NCBI RefSeq assembly: GCF_017313105.1
Contig: NZ_JAFLND010000003.1
Span: 186,001-250,000, forward strand
Direction: 5' to 3'
Source: [Muricauda] lutisoli (nom. illeg.)
GTDB lineage: Bacteria; Bacteroidota; Bacteroidia; Flavobacteriales; Flavobacteriaceae
DNA length: 64,000 nucleotides
The translations under genes were made by a program, and so were the position numbers. Positions 34,582 to 43,200 of this stretch are shown piece after piece. How positions within the stretch are numbered: the stretch's first letter is position 1; each line of letters opens with the position of its first letter. Under the pieces are notes generated by a model. The model was not told the DNA's origin, searched no databases, and saw only the letters and a list, made by a program, of their open reading frames with translations.

Positions 34582-35391
34582 ATGAATATGGAAGTTTTTG
34601 AAATTCTTGGATATATTGGGGCTTTGTTAATTGGCGTAGTCCTTGGATTGATTGGTGGTGGAGGCTCTATACTTACCGTTCCTGTTTTGGTATACTTGAT
34701 GTATATAAACCCTGTGACGGCCACCGCGTATTCACTTTTTGTGGTTGGAATCTCTTCGTTGATCGGCGCTTTTAAGAATATCCAAAAAGGACTTGTCGAC
34801 CTAAAAACTGCCATTGTATTTTCTATTCCTGCTTTTATAGCGGTATATGCAACAAGAAAATATTTGGTGCCCGCCATTCCGGAGCATTTGTTCAATATTG
34901 GCGATCTCGCCGTGACGAAGAACATTGGTATAATGGTGTTTTTTGCAATTATTATGTTGATGGCTTCCATATCAATGATCAGGGGCAGGTCCGAAAATGG
35001 TGATGACGACGACACCGAGGTCCAATATAATTTTCCTTTTATCATCCTGGAAGGTGTTGTGGTCGGGGTGTTGACAGGTATTGTTGGAGCTGGTGGTGGA
35101 TTTTTAATAATTCCTGCACTTGTCATTTTTGCCAAATTACCTATGAAGAGGGCAGTGGCGACCTCACTTTTGATCATTGCCATAAAATCGTTGATCGGAT
35201 TTTTGGGAGATGTACAAAACCAAAACATTGATTGGACCTTTCTACTATCGTTCACAGCTTTGTCCGTGATTGGCATTTTCTTGGGAATCTGGTTGAGTAA
35301 TTTCATCAACGACAAACACCTGAAAAAATCCTTTGGTTGGTTTGTGCTCCTTATGGGTATATATATTCTTTATAAGGAATTGTTCGGCTAG
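34582..35391 (+). CDS. TauE/SafE family anion exporter
   Basis: A 269-residue inner-membrane protein with about eight hydrophobic helices and the two family repeats, each starting with a glycine-rich stretch: GVVLGLIGGGGSILTVPVLV at the N-terminus and GVLTGIVGAGGGFLIIPALV in the second half. The family moves sulfite, sulfoacetate or other organosulfur anions, and some members move unknown substrates. No sulfur gene adjoins it. M1 and M3 are both possible starts. The gene stands alone after a 700-bp gap. Confidence 0.9.
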   Translation: MNMEVFEILGYIGALLIGVVLGLIGGGGSILTVPVLVYLMYINPVTATAYSLFVVGISSLIGAFKNIQKGLVDLKTAIVFSIPAFIAVYATRKYLVPAIPEHLFNIGDLAVTKNIGIMVFFAIIMLMASISMIRGRSENGDDDDTEVQYNFPFIILEGVVVGVLTGIVGAGGGFLIIPALVIFAKLPMKRAVATSLLIIAIKSLIGFLGDVQNQNIDWTFLLSFTALSVIGIFLGIWLSNFINDKHLKKSFGWFVLLMGIYILYKELFG

Positions 35392-35506
35392 GACAGTTCT
35401 GTTTTAATATTCAGGTTGGACTTACTTTATTGGATATCCATGTTTTTTGACGGGCAGCGTCCTTTTCAAATTGAGAATTATTTTATCCTTCCCATATTTT
35501 TCTAAC

Positions 35507-36865
35507 ATGAAACAAATAGTAAAACACAGTATTTTTTTGCTTTGGGGGTTGAGCTCCATGGCACAGCATCAAAAAGCACCTGATAAAGCGGAGAGCTTAA
35601 AGGAAATATTTGCGAACGGGGAAGTAGAAGGGCATATTCGAAATTACTTTATGTCCACTATTAACGAGGGGTCTTTGAAAGATTATTACACCGACGCCAT
35701 AGGAGGTTCCATCTCTTTCAAAACAATGGAATACAAAGGTTTTGAACTTGGTGTAAAGGGCATATTCACCTTTGAAGCGTTCACATCCAATTTAAATGAC
35801 CCCGACCCAACTACCGGAATGGTTTCAAAATGGGAACACGAACTTTACGATATTAACGACTACAATAATCAAAACGATCTGGATAGGTTGGAGGAATTAT
35901 ATGTAAAGTACAATTTTAACTCTGGTTATTTTACCTATGGAAAACTTGCCATTGAAGAAACCCCCTTGCTCAACGAAACAGATGGTAGGATGAAACCATT
36001 TGCCTTCAAGGGGTTTTGGTTTCATTTGCATCGAAAGAAACATGTGTTCAATATAAGTTGGTTGGACCGTATTTCGCCCAGAGGTACAGTGGAATGGTAT
36101 AGCTTCAATGAAGCCATCGGGTTGTCGAACAATGGCTTTCAGCCAGATGGAACCCTATCGGATTATCGAGACAAAACAGCATCAAAAGGTATCGCCTCTT
36201 TGCAATATGAAACACAACTTGACCGATTTGAATTTAGGGCCAATCACTACTATATCAACCATATTTCAAATACGAGTCTGATAGAATTGGATTATAAAAA
36301 GGGCGATTGGACCTTGGGTCTGCAATATGCATTACAGTTTTCCGATAGATTCCAAAAAAGCTTGGACTACGCCGAAAGATATATGCAGCCTGGGGAAAAC
36401 GGTCAGGTATTAAGTGGTAAACTGGCTTATGATCCCCAACATTGGCATTTTGGAGTTGCTTACACAAGGGCCTTTGATACTGGAAGGTTTCTGTTTCCCA
36501 AAGAATTGGGAAGAGACAACTTTTTTACTTCGCTCTCCCGCTCTCGATTGGAAGGTCTGGGAGATGTAAATGTTTTTACCCTGTATACTGATTACGATTT
36601 TGATATAGATGGATTGAACCTGGGGTTGGAAGTTACCGAAGTGTTTGGTCCCGGAATAAACGAGTTTGAATTCAACAAATACAATATTGATGAATATTAT
36701 CAGATAAACACAAGATTACATTATGAGTTACAGGGCTTTTTTGAAGGCCTTAATTTTGATGTTCTTTATGTGTACAAAAGGAACCTGAACAATTCTGACC
36801 CTATCAACGTGTTCAATCAGAGTAACTTGCACCAAATTAATTTTGTGACAAACTATATTTTTTGA
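35507..36865 (+). CDS. OprD-like outer-membrane porin
   Basis: The ORF is open from 35447, but M21 (35507) starts a proper signal peptide, MKQIVKHSIFLLWGLSSMAQ, so this start is preferred; it gives 452 residues. The mature protein is beta-rich with alternating aromatic strands (GGSISFKTMEYKGFELGVKG, YVKYNFNSGYFTYGKLAIEE) and closes with a terminal phenylalanine (NFVTNYIF), the usual barrel end signal. ISPRGTVEWYSFNEAIGLS and the long loops resemble Bacteroidota members of the OprD porin family. Substrate unknown. A bidirectional terminator follows. Confidence 0.65.
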   Translation: MKQIVKHSIFLLWGLSSMAQHQKAPDKAESLKEIFANGEVEGHIRNYFMSTINEGSLKDYYTDAIGGSISFKTMEYKGFELGVKGIFTFEAFTSNLNDPDPTTGMVSKWEHELYDINDYNNQNDLDRLEELYVKYNFNSGYFTYGKLAIEETPLLNETDGRMKPFAFKGFWFHLHRKKHVFNISWLDRISPRGTVEWYSFNEAIGLSNNGFQPDGTLSDYRDKTASKGIASLQYETQLDRFEFRANHYYINHISNTSLIELDYKKGDWTLGLQYALQFSDRFQKSLDYAERYMQPGENGQVLSGKLAYDPQHWHFGVAYTRAFDTGRFLFPKELGRDNFFTSLSRSRLEGLGDVNVFTLYTDYDFDIDGLNLGLEVTEVFGPGINEFEFNKYNIDEYYQINTRLHYELQGFFEGLNFDVLYVYKRNLNNSDPINVFNQSNLHQINFVTNYIF

Positions 36866-36952
36866 CCCAAATGTTAAAAGTGCTCCCTCCATGTATCTTT
36901 TGTGATACTTTAAAGGAAAAGCCATGGAGTTCGCCGGTAATGATTAAAACGC

Positions 36953-36980
36953 AAAAAGCTCCGAGTTCTCGGAGCTTTTT
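36953..36980. terminator. Bidirectional terminator after the porin gene
   Basis: AAAAAGCTCCGA/TCGGAGCTTTTT (12 bp, loop GTTC), with T-runs on both strands. It serves the porin gene and probably the minus-strand LRR gene from the other side. The same 12-bp stem recurs at 38618. Confidence 0.85.
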
Positions 36981-37093
36981 GTTAATTGTAATATCAAGAG
37001 GTTAAAAAAGGAATATCGAACATACCCATGTAGAAATATATCAGTGCATTTTTAAATGAAATGTGGGATTACTTCTTTATGTAATGCCATAAT

Positions 37094-38260
37094 TTAATAG
37101 CCGCAATCCAGGGAATAAACCCCGCTAGCTCCGATACCGCTTAAAAAGCTCCAATTATTAGTGGAATAGTCTACATCATCTACTTGGACGCATTCCAAAT
37201 TAGGGTTGCCAAGAACAGTTGTGACTTGTAAATTATTTGCTGCGTTGGTGCCATTTTGCAGATTGATGGTTTTTAAAGCCTCATTACCGCCGATAACTGC
37301 ACTTCTTAATTCAGCGTTGTTCGATAGGTCTATGCTTTCCAAGTTTGTAATTCGAAAAGCCACATTTTCCAATAGAGTATAGGGGCTAAGGTCAAAGGTG
37401 CCCGTAAGAGGGGCCAATAGATTAAGAAATGATAAATCGGGGGCAGTGGGCAGTGTAAGGTTTGTGAGTTCAAAAGCTCTAATAGATACAAAAGTTAAGT
37501 TTGTATTGTTGGTTAAATCTAATATAGTGATGGGTATGCTTGGATTGTCTATTGTATTAAAGTCTCGAAGTTGAAATCTAGTAAGATTTGTATTCATACT
37601 AAGGTCCAATGATGCAAGGGGAACGCTAATCAATTCCAATTCTGTCAGGTTTGGGGTGGAAGACAGGTCCAGATTTGTTAAGGAAGGTGTATTTTGGATT
37701 TTTAAAGTGTTGAGTGCTGTGTTGTTCCCCAATTCCAACGAAGTTGTACTCACCTCATAAAGTCGTATAAAAGTAAGAGTGGTATTATTGCTTAAATCCA
37801 ATGAGGATAGGGGGGAACAAGCTATGGTGAGTTCTGTAAGGGCAACAAAATCCTCTATACCGGTTAGGTCGGCCACGGGATATATTCCACCGCAATTATT
37901 GATCAATAATGTCTCAATCGTATTTATATTTTCGGTCGCCACATAGTCATCCAGAACATCGTCATATCCTTGGTCTATCAGAAGCTGTTCAAAAGCGTCA
38001 TCAGGAACATAAGTACCATCCTTATTGCAATCACCAGTGCTGTCACCATGATTTAAATGAGCTTGAACGCTTTGTTGGGCCACTTCGATTTGCTTGTATT
38101 CATCAAGATCGGAATCGTAATGACAAATAAGGACTAGCTCTGCTTGATTTGTAGCTTTGGTCTGCAATGCAGATTGCTCTAAGGTTTCCTCCAAAGAATC
38201 CTTTTGACAGGATGATATAAAAATAAGGGCTAAAAACAATAATGATAATCGCGTATTCAT
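37094..38260 (-). CDS. Leucine-rich-repeat surface lipoprotein
   Basis: The 388-residue protein has a lipoprotein signal ending IFISSC (C18) followed by QKDS, close to the Bacteroidota surface-export signal. A VICHYDSDLDEYKQIEVAQQ-type segment (LICHYDSDLDEYKQIEV) and the D-rich GDCNKDGTYVPDDAFEQLL helix follow; this last motif commonly starts LRR domains in Bacteroidota. About ten LRR units come next, with LSSLDLSNNTTLTFIRLYEV spacing of roughly 21 residues. The C-terminal cap ends in DCGY. LRR lipoproteins of this kind usually mediate binding. It is monocistronic. Confidence 0.85.
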   Translation of the reverse strand: MNTRLSLLFLALIFISSCQKDSLEETLEQSALQTKATNQAELVLICHYDSDLDEYKQIEVAQQSVQAHLNHGDSTGDCNKDGTYVPDDAFEQLLIDQGYDDVLDDYVATENINTIETLLINNCGGIYPVADLTGIEDFVALTELTIACSPLSSLDLSNNTTLTFIRLYEVSTTSLELGNNTALNTLKIQNTPSLTNLDLSSTPNLTELELISVPLASLDLSMNTNLTRFQLRDFNTIDNPSIPITILDLTNNTNLTFVSIRAFELTNLTLPTAPDLSFLNLLAPLTGTFDLSPYTLLENVAFRITNLESIDLSNNAELRSAVIGGNEALKTINLQNGTNAANNLQVTTVLGNPNLECVQVDDVDYSTNNWSFLSGIGASGVYSLDCGY

Positions 38261-38617
38261 ATAGAAACAGGTTTGTGTTTAAGTATCTTTTTTAAACTAT
38301 CAAAGATTGAAGAGAACAAAAAAAGGTAGCTGTTCTATTCGATGAACCGTATAAAACTAATGATGAAACGGGGTTGAAAAGACAAAAGCAAGTTTAACTG
38401 AATGATATTTGAGTTATTCTTTAAAGCTGTAAAACAATGACTTAAGTAAACGTCTTGAACGGTAATTTGGCTTTTCCTGTCTAGTTTAGGTTAAGCCTTT
38501 TAGAAATGAAATAACTAAGACAGTTGAAATATGGCTTGAACTCCACCTAATGGCTGTGGAATTAAAAATAACGGTTTATTAGGGTGTAAACTATGGAGAT
38601 AAAATACTCAAAAACGA
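38261..38617. other. Intergenic region without a recognised element
   Basis: AT-rich 357-bp gap between the LRR gene start and the tRNA-Asp terminator. It must contain the LRR-gene promoter, but I find no convincing TAnnTTTG on the minus strand and no LytTR-type site. A CCTAAT/ATTAGG inverted pair 26 bp apart near 38550-38585 is too short to mean much. Confidence 0.5.
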
Positions 38618-38645
38618 AAAAAGCTCCGAGAAATCGGAGCTTTTT
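38618..38645 (-). terminator. Terminator of the tRNA-Asp gene
   Basis: AAAAAGCTCCGA/TCGGAGCTTTTT (12 bp, loop GAAA) directly follows the tRNA on the minus strand and runs into T residues. The stem is identical to that at 36953; only the loop differs. Confidence 0.85.
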
Positions 38646-38646
38646 G

Positions 38647-38720
38647 CGGTCTGGACGGGACTCGAACCCGCGACCCCCTGCGTGACAGGCAGGTATTCTA
38701 ACCAACTGAACTACCAGACC
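38647..38720 (-). tRNA. tRNA-Asp (GTC anticodon)
   Basis: On the minus strand the acceptor stem GGTCTGG pairs with CCAGACC and the discriminator base is G, as expected for tRNA-Asp. The D-arm contains AGTTCAGTTGGTTAGAAT, the anticodon stem-loop is CCTGC-CTGTCAC-GCAGG, and the T-arm is CGGGTTCGAGTCCCG. CCA is not encoded; the 3-prime flank is GCAA. Promoter, tRNA and terminator form a self-contained unit. Confidence 0.97.
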
Positions 38721-38742
38721 AATGATTTTATCTTTTCAAGAC

Positions 38743-38801
38743 TCCGACAACAGTCGGATTCAAATCTTGTTCAATGCTTTTTTAAAGCGAGTGCAAATAT
38801 A
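38743..38801 (-). promoter_or_regulatory. tRNA-Asp promoter and leader hairpin
   Basis: TATATTTG on the minus strand (38794-38801) matches TAnnTTTG, in the context TATATTTGCACTCGC. A leader of about 65 nt follows, containing a perfect 6-bp hairpin TCCGAC/GTCGGA (38743-38758) that may be part of 5-prime processing. Confidence 0.6.
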
Positions 38802-38845
38802 CATTCTCATTTCGGATATGGCAAAACATTTTTTTAAAAAAATGA

Positions 38846-39775
38846 TCAACCAAATTTTTGTCTCTCGATCATAAAGGAATTCAACACTTGGGAGAAGTCC
38901 GAGCGAACATCTACCCCCACATATTTTATTTGGTATTGTGCGCATTTCAGTTTTAGGTCCTTCTGATATTCCAATACTTTTTGCGAATATGCTTTCTTAA
39001 TGGAATCGGCATACAAATCTATCTGTTCACCTGTTTCCACATCCACAAAACGTTTGGGTGTATCGTCAAACTCAAAATAGAGTTCATGCTCTTTGTCCAA
39101 CAGGTGGAAAAGTACCACGGAATGTTTGTTGTATTTAAGATGGCGCAAGGCTTCGAAGAGTTTATTCTCTTCAGTTTCCGTTTGGAACATGTCGGTAAAC
39201 AAAAAGATCAAGCTTCTTCGATGGATTTTCTCGGCAATTTGATGTAAAAAGGTGTAGGTTTTGGTCTCCTTTGTTTTTGGTTTATGCAATGCTACCTCGT
39301 TCAGTTTGGAATACAACATTTGATAATGGCGTTCGCTGTTCTTTTCCGACGCGTGGAAGTCATACGTATTGGAATAGATGCTAAGCCCTACCGCATCCCG
39401 TTGTTTTTTTAAAATCTGCATCAAGGCGGCAATGGAAAGCACCCCAAAACCAATTTTGTTGAGGTTGTCCAGGGAATATTCCTTCACTTCCGGATAATAC
39501 ATGGAGGCCGAGTTGTCCAAGATCATGTGACAGCGCAGGTTGGTCTCGTCCTCAAAACGTTTGGTGTACAAACGGTCGGTTCGGGCAAAAAGCTTCCAGT
39601 CAATATGTTTGGTGCTCTGTCCGGGATTGTAAATTTTGTGTTCGGCAAACTCCGCCGAGAAGCCATGGAACGGACTTTTGTGTATACCACTGATAAATCC
39701 CTCCACAATTTGGTGGGCCAAAAGCTCCAAATTTTGGAAGAGGGTCGCTCTGCTAAGTTCCGATCTTACGTCCAT
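38846..39775 (-). CDS. DUF58 domain protein (MoxR-associated type)
   Basis: The 309-residue protein has the DUF58 core: FSAEFAEHKIYNPGQSTKHI followed by DWKLFARTDRLYTKRFEDET, then a von Willebrand-A-like part with MILDNSASMYYP (DxSxS metal-site motif) and LIFLFTDMFQTE. DUF58 proteins are usually encoded next to MoxR AAA ATPases and Batf/aerotolerance-type proteins; none of these are adjacent here. No signal peptide. The gene runs toward the tRNA-Asp promoter, and a terminator separates it from trxA upstream. Confidence 0.88.
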   Translation of the reverse strand: MDVRSELSRATLFQNLELLAHQIVEGFISGIHKSPFHGFSAEFAEHKIYNPGQSTKHIDWKLFARTDRLYTKRFEDETNLRCHMILDNSASMYYPEVKEYSLDNLNKIGFGVLSIAALMQILKKQRDAVGLSIYSNTYDFHASEKNSERHYQMLYSKLNEVALHKPKTKETKTYTFLHQIAEKIHRRSLIFLFTDMFQTETEENKLFEALRHLKYNKHSVVLFHLLDKEHELYFEFDDTPKRFVDVETGEQIDLYADSIKKAYSQKVLEYQKDLKLKCAQYQIKYVGVDVRSDFSQVLNSFMIERQKFG

Positions 39776-39802
39776 AACTGATTTCTGCGGACAAGATAAA
39801 AT

Positions 39803-39834
39803 AAAAAAGGCTTGGCATTTGCCAAACCTTTTTT
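39803..39834 (-). terminator. Terminator of trxA
   Basis: AAAAAAGG-c-TTGGC/GCCAA-a-CCTTTTTT with an ATTT loop and one internal mismatch. It is T-rich on both strands and lies 24 bp beyond the trxA stop. Confidence 0.85.
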
Positions 39835-39857
39835 AAAATCTAATTCCAAAATTCGTT

Positions 39858-40175
39858 TTACAGTGCAGCATCAATTGCATCTGTGTAGGTTTTTTTAGGG
39901 GATACGCCCACTTGACGGTTAACAACCTCACCATCTTTAAAAACCAAAACAGTAGGGATGTTACGTACACCGTATTTGGCGGCAAACTGCTGGTTGGCAT
40001 CTACATCAACCTTACCAACAACGGCTTTGCCATCGTATTCTTGTCCTACTTCTTCAATGATCGGACCTACCATTCTGCAAGGCCCGCACCATGCTGCCCA
40101 AAAATCTACTAGGACAGGCTTGTCACTTTTTAAAACTACTTCGTCAAAAGTTGCATCTGTTATTTCTAGTGCCAT
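39858..40175 (-). CDS. trxA: Thioredoxin
   Basis: The 105-residue protein is a canonical thioredoxin with the active-site WCGPC (C30, C33) in VLVDFWAAWCGPCRMVGP, the cis-proline loop VRNIPTVLVFKDGEVV and full family length. It reduces cytoplasmic disulfides, including the C591/C594 pair of the NrdA encoded in this window. It has its own promoter and terminator. Confidence 0.97.
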   Translation of the reverse strand: MALEITDATFDEVVLKSDKPVLVDFWAAWCGPCRMVGPIIEEVGQEYDGKAVVGKVDVDANQQFAAKYGVRNIPTVLVFKDGEVVNRQVGVSPKKTYTDAIDAAL

Positions 40176-40196
40176 CTTATTTATTTTAATATTTTA

Positions 40197-40204
40197 CAAA
40201 GTTA
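40197..40204 (-). promoter_or_regulatory. -7 promoter box of trxA
   Basis: TAACTTTG on the minus strand matches TAnnTTTG and is 21 bp before the ATG. An 8-bp hairpin AATTATTG/CAATAATT (40248-40272) lies between it and the dnaE stop and may end dnaE transcripts. Confidence 0.5.
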
Positions 40205-40277
40205 GTCAAATAATGCCCATGTAACTTACATTCAGCATATTCGTTTTAATTATTGCACCATTGACAATAATTATGGT

Positions 40278-43200
40278 CTAATTTAATTTATAATGAATTT
40301 CATTCGCTTCCAGTTCGGAAAGTAAATCACTGTTTATCTTCACCTTCTGTTTTCGGCTCGATAGTTTGAGTTTGATTTCCTCCTGCATCTCATAAATTAC
40401 AAAACTTATGGGATGATCGCCTTTATGTAATGTTAAAGTGTCCTTCAAGGTTTGGATACGCTTTTCTTGCAGCCTATCTATGTTCAGTTTGATGGTCAGC
40501 TTTTTCGCAAAGGCATCCATCACATCCTGAAGCTGTTTAAAGTCGTTGAACTGAAGCCGTGGGTCTCCTTTTTTGCCCGTATCGCGGTTTACCCAGCCCT
40601 CTCTCACAAATGCCCTAACATGTACAAAGGAGTTGATCATTAAAAAATGACGGAACTTTAGGTATTCCTCACCAAAAATCCTTAGCTCGAAGGACTCATT
40701 ATAATCTTCCAAGGTGAACAATCCCCAACCTTTGCCGTTTTTGGAGACCCGGTGCTGAACATCGGTGATCACACCTGCCACGGTAAGTTCCCTGTTCACA
40801 AACTCTTCCAAACGGGAGAAATCGCTTACCGTATTCTTGCAAAATGCTTTTATCTCTTTTTTGAAATCATCCAATGGGTGGCCCGAAATGTAGATACCCA
40901 CCACTTCTTTCTCACGACGCAGCTTTTCCATGGTTCCCCATTCCTCGCAAGGGGGCACGATTGGCTCTGGTATCTGAACCTCGCTCGCCTCGCCAAAAAG
41001 GCTTACCTGTGATGAGTTTTGATTTTCCTGGAACTTGGATCCATACTTAACGGCTTTTTCCAAAAAGGTTATGCCATCGCCCTCATCATGGAAATATTGT
41101 GCACGGTGGGTATCACCGAATGAGTCGAATCCACCTGCCAATGCCAAGTTTTCGAAGGCTTTTTTATTGGCGGCACGTAAATCCACACGTTTGGCCAGGT
41201 CAAAGATGGATCTGTAAGGCCCGTTTTCTTTTCGGTTTTCCACAATGGTCTCTACGGCGGAGCGCCCCACACCTTTAATGGCCCCCATTCCAAAACGTAC
41301 CGCATTGTCCTTGTTCACGGCAAATTTGTAGTAGGATTCGTTGACGTCCGGCCCCAATACTTCCAACCCCATTCGTTTACATTCCTCCATAAAAAAGGTG
41401 ACCTGCTTAATATCGTTCATGTTGTTGGACAACACGGCTGCCATATATTCAGCAGGGTAATGGGCCTTTAAATAAGCCGTTTGGTAAGCGATATAGGCAT
41501 AACAGGTCGAGTGACTCTTGTTGAAGGCGTAGGAGGCGAAAGCTTCCCAATCCTTCCAGATTTTTTCAAGTATATCACGTGGGTGCCCGTTTTTCTCTCC
41601 ACCATTTAAAAACTGCGGCTTTAATTTTTCCAGAAGGGCAAAAATCTTTTTACCCATGGCTTTACGGAGCACATCCGCGTCACCTTTGGAGAATCCTGCC
41701 AGTTTTTGGGAGAGCAGCATCACCTGCTCTTGGTAAACCGTAATCCCATAGGTTTCCTGAAGGTATTCTTCCATTTCTGGAAGGTCGTAGGTAATCTCCT
41801 CTTCTCCGTGCTTACGGGCAATGAAACTTGGGATGTATTCCATTGGCCCAGGTCTGTAAAGGGCATTCATGGCAATGAGGTCATCAAAAACCGTGGGTTT
41901 TAGGTTTTTCATGTGCTTCTGCATGCCTGGGGATTCGTACTGGAATATTCCTACCGTATCCCCTCGTTGGAAAAGTTCGTATGTTTTTTCATCATCCAAT
42001 GGAAAATCATCGGGAACCAAATCTATTCCTGTCCTTGCCTTAACAATTTTGACCGTGTCCTTGATCAGGGTCAAGGTTTTCAGCCCCAAGAAATCCATTT
42101 TCAGCAGTCCGGCACTCTCCACTACGGAGTTGTCGAACTGGGTAACGTACAGGTCGGAATCCTTGGCAACGGATACAGGAACAAAGTTGGTAATGTCGTC
42201 GGGCGTAATGATTACCCCACAGGCGTGGATTCCCGTATTTCGCAACGAACCTTCGAGGACGCGGGCCATTTTAACGGTTTGTCCCTCAAGGTCGTCCGTT
42301 TCTGCAATATTGAGCAGTTCATGCACCTTTTCCAGTTCATCGGAACGGAACTTTTTCTTTAAGTCAGCCTCGTCGATCCCAAATATTTTGTTCAGCTTGG
42401 ACATGTTCGGAATCAACTTGGCAATACGGTCGGCATCACCCAGTGGCAAATCCAGAACACGGGCAGTGTCCCTAATGGACGATTTGGCCGCCATGGTACC
42501 GTACGTAATGATTTGCGCCACTTGATTTGCCCCATATTTATTGATCACGTAGTCCATTACACGGCTACGGCCCTCGTCATCAAAATCAATATCGATATCG
42601 GGCATGGATACCCTGTCCGGATTCAGGAACCGCTCAAAAAGCAGGTCGTACTTCATGGGGTCGATGTTGGTGATCGTCAAACAATACGCTACCACCGAAC
42701 CAGCAGCGGAGCCACGGCCTGGCCCTACGGACACATCCATGTTCCGTGCTTCGCGGATAAAGTCCTCCACGATCAGAAAGTATCCCGGATACCCTGAGTT
42801 TTTAATAATCTCCAACTCAAAATCTATACGTTCCCTAATTTCATCCGTAAGTTCCCCATATCGTTTTTCGGCCCCTTTGTAGGTGATATGTCTTAAGTAG
42901 GCATTTTCCCCCCTGTTACCACCATCAACGTCATCTTCCGGATCCTTGAATTCTTCAGGAATACTGAATTTGGGCAATAAAATATCGCTGGCAAGGTCGT
43001 AGGGCTCAATTTTGTCCACGATTTCCTTAATATTCAAAATGGCCTCGGGCAGATCCTTGAAGAGTTCCTTCATTTCATCGGAAGACTTAAAGTAGTACTC
43101 TTGGTTGGGCAGACCGTATCGATAGCCCCGACCTCGGCCAATGGGAGTGGATTGTTTTTCCCCGTCCTTCACGCACAATAAAATGTCGTGTGCCTCGGCA

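Noticed and set aside
34560-35315. 251-residue minus-strand ORF opposite the TauE/SafE gene
   Set aside because: It is antisense to a clear membrane transporter with family glycine motifs and has low-complexity Pro/Thr/Ile content typical of a mirrored hydrophobic gene.
41869-42525. 218-residue plus-strand ORF opposite dnaE
   Set aside because: It is antisense to the polymerase catalytic core and has no recognisable motif.
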